Assembly: GCA_900546915.1 (NCBI GenBank)
Contig: UREY01000038.1
Location: 1 to 13,765, forward strand
Length of the DNA: 13,765 nt
Reading direction: 5' to 3'
Origin: an uncultured Eubacteriales bacterium
Lineage (GTDB): Bacteria > Bacillota > Clostridia > Oscillospirales > Oscillospiraceae
The notes beneath the pieces were generated by a model that was given only the letters and a program-made list of their open reading frames with translations, searched no databases and had not been told where the DNA came from. The position numbers and the translations under genes are program-made. The stretch's first letter is position 1, and every line of letters starts with the position of its first letter. Shown here piece after piece: positions 7,818 to 13,765 of the stretch.

Positions 7818-8771
7818 ATGGCAAATATCGTTGCTCGTGAGCTGAGCAAGAGTTTTACATATTATGTAAACCGAGGACTTTTCAAGCGAGAGAAGAAAAC
7901 CGTGGAGGCGTTAAAGGGCATTTCCTTTCAGATTCAAGGCGGTGAAATTCTGGGGTTGGTTGGCGCCAACGGCGCGGGCAAAACAACCCTGGTGAAAATC
8001 GTCGCCGGCGTGATGAAGCCGGACGGCGGGAAGGTTACCGTGAATGGGGAAGACCCGTTTGCGCGGTCGATGACTTATCGGAATCAAGTCGCAATGATAT
8101 TGGGGCAGAAAGGGAAGCTTCATCCGGATATGTCCATTTTAGAATCCGCTGCGGTCTATGGAGCCATGTATGGATTGCCCAAGAGAATTGGAAATGAGCG
8201 GGTGCGGGAGCTGGCGCGTCTTCTCTCTTTGACGCCGGACGATTTGTCCAAACAGGCTTGCGCACTCTCCTTGGGTCAGCGTATGAAGGGTGAGATTTGT
8301 CTGTCTTTTCTCAACGAGCCGAAGGTAATCTATCTGGACGAACCGACCCTTGGTCTGGACGTGCGTTCCACCAAAAGCATCCGGCAATTTTTAAAGGAAT
8401 ATTGCCTGCGCCATGACGCTGCGGCGATCTTCACGAGCCATAACTTAGGAGATATTGTAGAAACGAGTTCAAAGCTGCTCATCATCAACCAGGGAAGCTG
8501 TGCTTTTTACGGTTTCATCGGGGAATTGCCCAGCTCCTGCGGTCAGAACACATGCATCCGATACCGGATTGACCGTGAGGAAGCGAAACAAAAGATCCTC
8601 CAAAGCTATCCGCTTACCGTAGCAAGCGACGGCGGGTGGATGACGCCGTGCAAATGGGAGGAGGTTGACGAGGTTCTAAACCGGCTGTATGCCTTTGGGC
8701 ATATTTCAGATTTAAAGGTGGAAGAGACCCCAATCGAAACCATAATTGAGGATATGCTGCATGAAGAATAA
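7818..8771 (+). CDS. ABC-2 type exporter ATP-binding protein (COG4586-like)
   Basis: This 317-residue cytoplasmic ATPase powers the two permeases that follow. Walker A is GANGAGKTT (49-57), the Q-loop Gln97 is in ILGQKGKLHPD, Walker B is VIYLDEP (170-176), and the switch His208 is in FTSHNLGD. The signature is LSLGQRMK (150-157), a variant of LSGGQ common in this exporter class. Residues ~225-317 form the extra C-terminal domain usual for ~320-residue COG4586-type ATPases. I chose ATG 7818 because GGAGGGAG (7801-7808) is correctly spaced. An in-frame ATG at 7809 lies too close to it, and the frame open back to 7521 is a GC artefact. The codon use is clearly less GC-rich than in the genes to the left. 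The substrate is unknown. Confidence 0.88.
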   Translation: MANIVARELSKSFTYYVNRGLFKREKKTVEALKGISFQIQGGEILGLVGANGAGKTTLVKIVAGVMKPDGGKVTVNGEDPFARSMTYRNQVAMILGQKGKLHPDMSILESAAVYGAMYGLPKRIGNERVRELARLLSLTPDDLSKQACALSLGQRMKGEICLSFLNEPKVIYLDEPTLGLDVRSTKSIRQFLKEYCLRHDAAAIFTSHNLGDIVETSSKLLIINQGSCAFYGFIGELPSSCGQNTCIRYRIDREEAKQKILQSYPLTVASDGGWMTPCKWEEVDEVLNRLYAFGHISDLKVEETPIETIIEDMLHEE

Positions 8772-9546
8772 AAATTTTTTAATTCTTTCCTTCGACTACT
8801 GGTTCCGGCTTTACTTTAAGTACAGGTCCCATTTCTTTTTCTCGTTTTTCAGCGAGCTGGCCATACCGGTGATCATCAATATCCTGTTTGTGGTCGGCTT
8901 GAGCGGTTCGCGCCTGGAAGCCCGGCAAATCATGGATGTAGTCTCTTATCTGATGATCGCGAATATTACCTATACGATTACAGTCACAGACCTGGAGAGT
9001 ATCATTTCCTCAGACATCAAAAGCGCAAAGTTGATTTACAAGCTTTTGGAACCGGTTTCGCCTTGCAAAAACTACGTGATCTCAGATGTTGCGGCCAAGA
9101 CACTGCGCATGCTCCTGTTCTATTTCCCTGCTGCGCTTCTTCTTGCCCTGTTTGGACGGATCCGGTGGATGCAGGTCCTTTGCGCAATTCCCTTTCTGGC
9201 GATTGCAAACGTCATGGGATATTGCTTATCTTTTATCATTGGATGCCTTTCTTTTTGGCTCACCGAGACCTGGGGGATTAGCGCTGTGAAAAATCTCCTT
9301 TTGGCCGTTTTTGCCGGGACTGTGTTTCCCCTCTCTTATTTATCGGACCAATGGCAGATGATCTTGTTTACGACACCGTTTCCCTATCTGAGCTATATCC
9401 CTTCGGCCTTCCTCTTAGGGGAACTGGAGTATTTTCATATCCGCACCTTGTTGCTTCTGGGCGGGATATGGTGTACTGCCTTTATGCTTTTGGCCGGAAT
9501 CGTTTGGTCGGCCGGTAGGAAAAAGTATGAAAGTGTAGGTGTGTAG
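8761..9546 (+). CDS. ABC-2 type permease (COG4587-like)
   Basis: This 261-residue membrane protein has about six hydrophobic segments, roughly at residues 24-50, 58-75, 105-125, 136-160, 170-190 and 220-245. It starts MKNKNFLILSFDYWFRLYFKYRS, a polar, basic N-terminus before the first helix, as in ABC-2 permeases of exporters. The start is ATG 8761, with GAGGA at 8748-8752 eight bases upstream; a TTG at 8746 in the same frame is less likely. It overlaps the ATPase gene by 11 bases, which indicates translational coupling. The pairing of two dissimilar ~260-residue permeases with one ~320-residue ATPase matches the uncharacterised COG4586/4587/3694 exporter system. Confidence 0.85.
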   Translation: MKNKNFLILSFDYWFRLYFKYRSHFFFSFFSELAIPVIINILFVVGLSGSRLEARQIMDVVSYLMIANITYTITVTDLESIISSDIKSAKLIYKLLEPVSPCKNYVISDVAAKTLRMLLFYFPAALLLALFGRIRWMQVLCAIPFLAIANVMGYCLSFIIGCLSFWLTETWGISAVKNLLLAVFAGTVFPLSYLSDQWQMILFTTPFPYLSYIPSAFLLGELEYFHIRTLLLLGGIWCTAFMLLAGIVWSAGRKKYESVGV

Positions 9547-9548
9547 AT

Positions 9549-10316
9549 ATGAATATCTTTGCCGGAATCCAATTTGGCATTCGAAAAGGGCTGCGGTATA
9601 AGGTCAATACATACAGCTGGTTTTTGGCAGATCTTGCCTTGTACGCATCAGTAATTTTGATGTATTTTCTCATTTCTACCACCTTTACGTCGTTCGGCGC
9701 CTACACCAAAACAGAAATGGGCCTGTACATTTCCACATATTTTATCATCAATAATTTATTCGCGGTTTTGTTTTCAGAGGCAGTGTCTGAATATGGCGCA
9801 AGTATTCTCAATGGGTCCTTTTCCTATTATCAGTTGACGCCGGTCGGCCCGCTACGCAGTCTCATCCTGCTCAATTTCAATTTTGCCGCTATGCTTTCCA
9901 CACCGGCTCTTTTGGCCATGAATATTTACTTTGTGGTACAGCTGTTTACCACGCCTGTTCAAGTGATTTTGTACTATCTGGGCGTTCTTTTTGCATGTGG
10001 TACCATGCTGTTTGTTTTTCAAACGATTTCTGCGCTTTTGCTTTTCGGCGTGCGGTCGTCGGCCATTGCCTCTGCCATGACCCAGCTCTTTTCCATAGCC
10101 GAGAAACCGGATATGGTGTTTCATCCGGCCTTTCGAAAAGTGTTCACATTCGTCATCCCCGCCTTTCTGTTCAGCGCGGTTCCCAGCAAAGTGATGCTGG
10201 GGACGGCCGCTGTTTCCGAAATCGCCGCTTTGTTTTTGAGTCCCCTCTTCTTTTACGCCCTGTTCCGAATTTTAGAGGCCGCCGGTTGCCGGAAATATCA
10301 GCATGCCGGTTTTTGA
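9549..10316 (+). CDS. ABC-2 type permease (COG3694/ABC2_membrane_6-like)
   Basis: This is the second permease, 255 residues, starting 2 bases after the previous stop. It opens MNIFAGIQFGIRKGLRYKVNTYSWF and has about six hydrophobic segments. The central stretch ASILNGSFSYYQLTPVGPL, with a small-residue turn before a (L)TPVG motif, is what I associate with the ABC2_membrane_6 (former DUF990) family. The ribosome binding site is weak (GTAGGTGTGTAG just upstream), so translation probably depends on coupling to the preceding gene. With its two neighbours it would form an exporter across the cytoplasmic membrane. The cargo cannot be told from sequence. Confidence 0.85.
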   Translation: MNIFAGIQFGIRKGLRYKVNTYSWFLADLALYASVILMYFLISTTFTSFGAYTKTEMGLYISTYFIINNLFAVLFSEAVSEYGASILNGSFSYYQLTPVGPLRSLILLNFNFAAMLSTPALLAMNIYFVVQLFTTPVQVILYYLGVLFACGTMLFVFQTISALLLFGVRSSAIASAMTQLFSIAEKPDMVFHPAFRKVFTFVIPAFLFSAVPSKVMLGTAAVSEIAALFLSPLFFYALFRILEAAGCRKYQHAGF

Positions 10317-10382
10317 TGCACCTATGAACAGCGGCGGCAAAAGATTGCCGGGCCCACCGCCACCACCGAAGGGCGCGGAAAA

Positions 10383-10398
10383 GGGGGCTGTCTCAAAA
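10383..10398. mobile_element. Possible insertion-sequence terminal repeat (orphan end)
   Basis: The string GGGGGCTGTCTCAAAA resembles terminal inverted repeats (read outward TTTTGAGACAGCCCC) that I know from IS1182-like and related elements in Clostridia and Bacteroidetes. No matching opposite end or transposase is found in the window, so it would be a single remnant end. It sits where the base composition drops between the exporter operon and the DinB-like gene. The family name is from memory and not checked. Confidence 0.35.
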
Positions 10399-10524
10399 CG
10401 CAATTTTTGCAAATGTCATTTTAGAAAAAGTTGTAAAAACGGAGCAGAAAACGGAAAAATACGCGCTTTCTATGCCATGGCGCCGGATATTCGAAAGGTG
10501 GGAAATCAGCCCGAAAAACTCCTA

Positions 10525-10553
10525 TTTCCACGCTCTCGGAATTGTGGTAGAAT
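10525..10553 (+). promoter_or_regulatory. Candidate sigma-A promoter for the DinB-like gene
   Basis: The -35 TTTCCA (10525-10530) and -10 TAGAAT (10548-10553) are separated by 17 bases, and the -10 is preceded by TGn (10545-10547), an extended -10. Transcription would begin near 10560, about 140 bases before the ATG at 10700. It may equally have belonged to the decayed element around it. Confidence 0.4.
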
Positions 10554-10699
10554 GAAAATGGAATTGGAAAAAGCTGTCGGCAGACGAAAAGAAATGGCTC
10601 CAAAAGATTGCGGAGAAGTCCGACTTGCTGAAGAATCCAAACCCACAGCGGGGGAGGAAGTAAGAAAACGACAAATCGGGATGGGAGAAGGGATGGAAT

Positions 10700-11356
10700 A
10701 TGAATCAGGAATGGTCTGAATTAAATAAAACAATGCAGGCACAAATAAAAAAGAAAGATACCTATAAGGCGGGCATGGATACTTTGCTTAGTCTACGAAG
10801 TCGGTTGATGCAAACCCTCGTATCGTTCAAAGAGGAGTTATGCAGAGAGGATTTTTACGCAATCCCCTTCATAAACGCCGACGGTTACCATAGTAAGACG
10901 ATTGCTTATTCTATTTGGCACATTTTCCGCATTGAAGATATCGTTGTGCATACTGTGATAAAGGAAGATGAACAAGTATTTTTTGCCAGGAATTATCAAG
11001 AACGCATCAATTCGCCAATAATCACAACAGGAAACGAGCTGATGAAACAGCAGATCGCAGACTTTTCAAGGCAGCTTAATCTGGAAGAGCTATATGCATA
11101 TATTTTTGAGGTGCGGGAAAGCACTGAGGAAATGCTGAAACGGTTGCCCTATGATGAATTAAAAAGAAGGATACCCGAAGAAAGAAAGGAATACTTAAAA
11201 TCTTTAAATGTAGTAAACGACAGCGAAAAAGCAATTTGGCTGATTGATTACTGGTGCAGCAAAGATATTCGTGGGCTCATCCAAATGCCGTTTTCAAGGC
11301 ATTGGATTATGCACACAGAAGCCTGTCTGCGTATAAAGAACAGGATACATTCATAA
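10700..11356 (+). CDS. DinB-like four-helix metal-binding protein
   Basis: This 218-residue soluble, mainly helical protein matches the DinB/YfiT fold in pattern: His74 in YSIWHIFRIED on the second helix, and His201/His205 in the C-terminal SRHWIMHTEA. That is the H...HxxxH triad that holds a divalent metal in this superfamily. DinB-like proteins include thiol-dependent transferases and stress proteins of unknown substrate. A smaller part of the family is mislabelled as phage protein in databases. The ATG at 10700 has a GAAGGGA site about 8 bases upstream. It is the most AT-rich gene in the window (the line at 10741 is about 37% GC) and stands alone, which points to horizontal transfer. The fold call is moderate and the function unknown. 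Confidence 0.7.
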   Translation: MNQEWSELNKTMQAQIKKKDTYKAGMDTLLSLRSRLMQTLVSFKEELCREDFYAIPFINADGYHSKTIAYSIWHIFRIEDIVVHTVIKEDEQVFFARNYQERINSPIITTGNELMKQQIADFSRQLNLEELYAYIFEVRESTEEMLKRLPYDELKRRIPEERKEYLKSLNVVNDSEKAIWLIDYWCSKDIRGLIQMPFSRHWIMHTEACLRIKNRIHS

Positions 11357-11433
11357 GAGAAAATCCCATTTATGGTGGGAGATAGCAAAGCCGGCCGAGC
11401 CGGTCAACGGTCAAGAGGAACGGCCCTTTTAAT

Positions 11434-11486
11434 ATGCTCCCCCTGAGGTAGAGATGGATCTCCCCAATCTACACCAGGAGGAGCAT
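11434..11486. repeat. Imperfect 19-base inverted repeat that would hide a ribosome binding site
   Basis: Arm 1 (11434-11452) begins ATGCTCC and arm 2 (11468-11486) ends GGAGCAT. They pair over 19 positions with three mismatches around a 15-base loop. Arm 2 contains AGGAGG (11476-11481), placed 9 bases before an ATG at 11491. As RNA, arm 1 would act as an anti-Shine-Dalgarno. Such structures are known at the left ends of several insertion sequences, where they stop read-through translation of transposase. Confidence 0.5.
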
Positions 11487-11490
11487 TTTC

Positions 11491-11640
11491 ATGTCCGGGA
11501 AGACCGTTGGCCACAGAACAACAAGGAAGGGCGCTGCCGCCCTTCCTTCTATGGGATTACGCTTTTTGCAACAGCTGTTTCAGATCCTCCTCCGGAGTGG
11601 TGATGGGCGCAATCCCGTAGTTCTCTACCAAAATTTTTAA
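11491..11640 (+). pseudogene. Short remnant reading frame behind the hairpin
   Basis: A 49-codon frame starts MSGKTVGHRTTRKG and has an excellent ribosome binding site (AGGAGG at 11476-11481). It then runs through the hcp terminator and antisense into the end of hcp, so only about the first ten codons are likely to belong to an original gene. The best reading is the 5' tip of a deleted or interrupted gene, perhaps a transposase. I recognise no family, and the frame may be meaningless. Confidence 0.25.
11523..11548 (-). terminator. Intrinsic terminator of hcp
   Basis: A perfect 11-base stem, AAGGAAGGGCG/CGCCCTTCCTT, closes a 4-base loop. On the - strand it lies 8 bases after the hcp stop codon and is followed by the T-rich TGTTGTTCTGT. 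This is a textbook intrinsic terminator for hcp. The hairpin is symmetrical, but on the + strand the tail is only TCTATGGG, so it is unlikely to stop transcription from the left. Confidence 0.8.
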
Positions 11641-13158
11641 CACATTTGGGGAGAGGAACGCGGGAAGCGTCGGACCGAGCCGGATGTTTTGGATGCCGAG
11701 GTAGAGCAGAGTCAGTAGAATGCAGACCGCCTTCTGCTCGTACCAGGAGAGCACCATGGAAAGAGGCAGATCATTGACGCTGCAACCGAAAGCGTTTGCT
11801 AAGGCGAGAGCCACTTGAATGGCGCTGTAAGCGTCGTTGCACTGTCCCATGTCCATCAGGCGGGGAAGCCCGGCGACGGTTCCCAGCTCCAGGTCGTGAA
11901 AGCGGTATTTGCCGCAGGCCAGTGTCAGGATCACCGTGTCCTTGGGCGTTTTTTGAACGAACTGGGTGAAGTAATTGCGTCCGGAGCGCGCGCCGTCGCA
12001 GCCCGCGACCAGGAAGAGGTGTCGGATCGCTCCGGTCTGCACCCCATGGATCACCTGGTCCGCAACGCTTAAAACAGCGCCGTGGCCGAAACCGGTGACG
12101 ACGGTTTTCCCGCCGTGGATGCCGGTCCATTCTTTTCCTTCGGGATAGCCGCCCAGTTCCAGGGCCTTCTCAATCACCGGGGTAAAATCCTTGTCCTTGC
12201 CGATATGGGGTATGTTCGGAAATGCCGTCACGTTGGTTGTGAAAACCCGGTCGGCGTAGCCGGCCTTTGGAGGCATCAGGCAGTTGGTGGTGAAGAGGAT
12301 GGGCGCGGGCAATTCTGCAAACTCTTTTTGCTGGTTTTGCCATGCCGTTCCCAAATTTCCTTTTAGGTGGCTGTATTTTTTCAGCTCCGGATAAGCGTGG
12401 GCGGGAAGCATTTCCCCGTGGGTATAGACGTGAATTCCTTTCCCTTCCGTTTGCTCCAGCAGCAGCTGCAGGTCATGTAAATCATGCCCGGTCACCACGA
12501 TGAACGGGCCCTTCTCCACGGTCAGGGAAACCGTGGTAGGCTCCGGCGTGCCGTAGGTCTCCGTATTGGCGCGGTCCAGCAGCTCCATGCAGGCGAGGTT
12601 GTACTTGCCCACTTCCAGAACGACGGGAAGCAGCTCGTCCATGCCCCAGTCCTCGCCCAGGACGAACAGCGCTTTCTGGAAAAAGCGGTTCAGCTCCCGG
12701 TCCGTATATCCCAAAGCTCCAGCGTGGTAGGCATAAGCGGCCGTTCCCCGGATTCCGAAAAGAATCAGCGATTTCAAGGAGCGGATGTCCTCCGGCGCGT
12801 TCCAGAGTTTTTGCATGGGATAGTCGTCGTGATGTCCGCAGGGGCTGGCGCAGGCTGCACATTGGGGAGTCAGTTTGGCTTTTGCCTCGTGAATCTGCTC
12901 GATCAGCCTCCGGATGGCGGCCGGGTCAAAATTCACATTGGTCACCGTGGTAAACAGTCCGTCCAGAATCAGTTGATCCACCTCGGCGGGATATGCCGAA
13001 GCGTGGTCGGCCGCGCGGGCAAGACCGATCAGTGCGCCGGTTAATTCATCCTGCAATGCGGCGGTGTGGGCGGACTTGCCGCAGACGCCGGATGGACCGG
13101 TGCAGCCGGTACAGCCGGCAGACTGCTCACATTGGAAACAAAACATTTCATTGCGCAT
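11557..13158 (-). CDS. hcp: Hybrid cluster protein (hydroxylamine reductase), class I
   Basis: Hcp is a cytoplasmic iron-sulfur enzyme that reduces hydroxylamine and, in bacteria, NO, and so protects from nitrosative stress. The 533-residue product has the N-terminal cluster cysteines C7, C10, C19, C26. All eight hybrid-cluster ligands are there: His225, Glu249, Cys293, Cys387 (persulfide position), Cys415, Cys440, Glu474 and Lys476. Their spacings (24, 44, 94, 28, 25, 34, 2) nearly match the Desulfovibrio protein. The last N-terminal spacing is x6 rather than the usual x5. A further CxxCxxxC lies at 100-107. I set the start at 13158 because AAAGGAG (13168-13174) is 9 bases upstream; the frame runs open to 13200. 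A Crp/Fnr gene is divergent. Confidence 0.96.
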   Translation of the reverse strand: MRNEMFCFQCEQSAGCTGCTGPSGVCGKSAHTAALQDELTGALIGLARAADHASAYPAEVDQLILDGLFTTVTNVNFDPAAIRRLIEQIHEAKAKLTPQCAACASPCGHHDDYPMQKLWNAPEDIRSLKSLILFGIRGTAAYAYHAGALGYTDRELNRFFQKALFVLGEDWGMDELLPVVLEVGKYNLACMELLDRANTETYGTPEPTTVSLTVEKGPFIVVTGHDLHDLQLLLEQTEGKGIHVYTHGEMLPAHAYPELKKYSHLKGNLGTAWQNQQKEFAELPAPILFTTNCLMPPKAGYADRVFTTNVTAFPNIPHIGKDKDFTPVIEKALELGGYPEGKEWTGIHGGKTVVTGFGHGAVLSVADQVIHGVQTGAIRHLFLVAGCDGARSGRNYFTQFVQKTPKDTVILTLACGKYRFHDLELGTVAGLPRLMDMGQCNDAYSAIQVALALANAFGCSVNDLPLSMVLSWYEQKAVCILLTLLYLGIQNIRLGPTLPAFLSPNVLKILVENYGIAPITTPEEDLKQLLQKA

Positions 13159-13410
13159 GTTGCGATACTCCTTTACTTTGGCGTCAAGTTTCATGGGCAT
13201 GGAGCGCGCCGCGAGGAACCGGCGAGAGACGGCCCGGGAAGCGGAGCCTCCCGGCCTGGGCCGCGGCTAAGCCGCCCACCGGCGTCTTCACGGGGACGGC
13301 CGCTGTGGATGTCCCGGCAGTTCGCGGCACAGGCGGCCGGGACGCAGCGCCTTTCCGGCCTGGAGGATTTTTTCCCGGGAATCGCCTTCTGCCCTTGCGT
13401 TTCCAGCAGC
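13159..13410 (-). promoter_or_regulatory. Long GC-rich leader region of hcp
   Basis: If hcp is transcribed from the AT-rich promoter region near 13411-13424, its mRNA would begin with about 245 untranslated bases. Most of these (13201-13390) are strikingly GC-rich and can fold: CCGGGA/TCCCGG (13234-13254) and GCGGC/GCCGC (13263-13275, 3-base loop). I see no known riboswitch and no gene here. A closer promoter may exist, but I cannot find a -10 box in the GC-rich part. Confidence 0.35.
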
Positions 13411-13423
13411 ACTATACTATAAT
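13395..13423 (+). promoter_or_regulatory. Sigma-A promoter of the Crp/Fnr-type regulator gene
   Basis: The -35 TTGCGT (13395-13400) and a consensus -10 TATAAT (13418-13423) are 17 bases apart. Transcription should start near 13430, about 37 bases before the ATG at 13467. The -10 region overlaps candidate -10 boxes of the opposite strand (TATAGT at 13421-13416 and 13416-13411), so the two divergent promoters probably compete for polymerase. Confidence 0.65.
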
Positions 13424-13438
13424 ATGTTTAAAATTTCC

Positions 13439-13452
13439 GTTGAATTTTCAAC
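13439..13452. promoter_or_regulatory. Palindromic candidate operator between hcp and its regulator
   Basis: GTTGAATTTTCAAC is made of perfect 6-base arms around TT. It lies at about +10 to +23 of the regulator's promoter, where a bound protein would block, and at -36.5 or -41.5 of hcp depending on which TATAGT is used as -10. The latter is the class II activator position for Crp/Fnr proteins. The TTGA...TCAA half-sites recall FNR sites, but the spacing is TTGA-N4-TCAA, two bases shorter than the FNR consensus. It also touches the ribosome binding site (AGGAGG, 13453-13458). Confidence 0.5.
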
Positions 13453-13466
13453 AGGAGGACATGAAA

Positions 13467-13765
13467 ATGGATCCATTTTTGCAGGTGATACGGAATTCTC
13501 AGCTTTTTTCCGGCATTACGGAGGAAGAGCTCCGGGAAATGCTGGGCTGTCTGGATGTGAGGCGAAAACGGTTTCAAAAAGGTGATTTTATCTTTCGCAC
13601 CGGGGATGTGACCGAATCCCTGGGGCTGCTGCTTTCCGGAAGGGCGCTTGTCCTTCAGGATGACTTTTGGGGAAATCGCAATCTCTTTTCCACCGTGACC
13701 CAGGGGCATACCTTTGCCGAGACGTTTGCCTGCGCGGCAGGGACCGCGATGACGGTCAGTGTGCT
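13467..13765 (+). CDS. Crp/Fnr-family transcriptional regulator (3' end missing)
   Basis: The first 99 residues of a cyclic-nucleotide-binding-like sensor domain are visible. MDPFLQVIRNSQLFSGITEEELREML is the usual opening helix, followed by KGDFIFRTGD (beta-roll) and SLGLLLSGRALVLQDDFWGNRNLFSTVTQGHTFAETFAC, the standard Crp/Fnr core with a GxxFAE-type turn. The DNA-binding domain lies beyond the window. I prefer ATG 13467, 8 bases after AGGAGG (13453-13458); an in-frame ATG at 13461 is too close to that site. No N-terminal Cys cluster of the FNR type is seen. Being divergent from hcp suggests an HcpR-like role in sensing nitrosative stress, which is inference from family and context. Confidence 0.85.
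   Translation, partial: MDPFLQVIRNSQLFSGITEEELREMLGCLDVRRKRFQKGDFIFRTGDVTESLGLLLSGRALVLQDDFWGNRNLFSTVTQGHTFAETFACAAGTAMTVSV

Larger units (their letters stand above)
10317..10699. other. Gene-free gap with mobile-element scar and promoter
   Basis: I see no convincing gene in these 383 bases. A 6-base perfect hairpin CGGCAA/TTGCCG (10335-10350, 4-base loop) follows the exporter operon, but without a T tract. Then come an insertion-sequence-end-like string (10383-10398) and AT-rich DNA. A 35-codon open stretch (10556-10663) has no start codon and encodes a Lys/Trp-rich peptide including LSADEKKWLQKIAEKSDLL, possibly the tail of a decayed gene. A plausible promoter lies at 10525-10553 and the ribosome binding site of the next gene is near 10688-10693. 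Confidence 0.4.

Noticed and set aside
10700..11356. Phage protein assignment for the DinB-like gene
   Set aside because: There are no other phage genes nearby, and the spaced His residues (74, 201, 205) fit a metal-binding DinB fold better.
11361..11390. Terminator after the DinB-like gene (TCCCA/TGGGA at 11364-11380)
   Set aside because: It is only a 5-base stem and no T tract follows, so it is too weak to call.
10383..11520. A complete transposon carrying the DinB-like gene
   Set aside because: The right end does not contain an inverted copy of GGGGGCTGTCTCAAAA, no transposase is present, and the two scars look unrelated.

Overview
The window looks like part of the chromosome of a GC-rich anaerobic Firmicute, probably an Oscillospiraceae/Clostridia gut-type organism. 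The reasons are strong AGGAGG-type ribosome binding sites, a group II ECF vitamin-transporter core next to truA, a DUF5711 protein, and a class I hybrid cluster protein of the strict-anaerobe type. The assignment rests on gene content and style, not on a database match.

Left part (1-7590), all on the + strand and very GC-rich: the 3' end of a class I SAM-dependent methyltransferase (RlmI-like); ecfA1-ecfA2-ecfT, the shared energizing module of ECF vitamin/metal importers with no S component in view; truA (tRNA pseudouridine synthase); a one-helix DUF5711 protein; and a 772-residue protein that joins an uncharacterised hydrolase/deacetylase-like N-terminal region to a chitobiase-type (Fn3_assoc) domain and a discoidin-like C-terminal domain, yet has no signal peptide. 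ecfA1, ecfA2 and ecfT are tightly packed and probably co-transcribed with truA.

Middle part (about 7800-11550), visibly less GC-rich and falling further towards 11300: a three-gene ABC-2 exporter (ATPase plus two permeases, overlapping or adjacent), a 380-base gap carrying a sequence like an insertion-sequence end and a promoter, a lone AT-rich DinB-like metal-binding protein, and a short stretch with a hairpin that would hide a ribosome binding site in front of a truncated 49-codon reading frame. This stretch looks like an acquired or rearranged accessory segment with mobile-element scars.

Right part (11523-13765): hcp (hybrid cluster protein / hydroxylamine reductase) on the - strand with a clear intrinsic terminator, divergent from the start of a Crp/Fnr-family regulator that runs off the window. 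The 300-base space between them holds a strong promoter for the regulator, an overlapping divergent -10 region for hcp, and a 14-base palindrome that could serve both. This is a plausible nitrosative-stress regulatory unit: sensor-regulator plus the NO/hydroxylamine-detoxifying enzyme it would control. I found no CRISPR array, tRNA, rRNA or convincing prophage.
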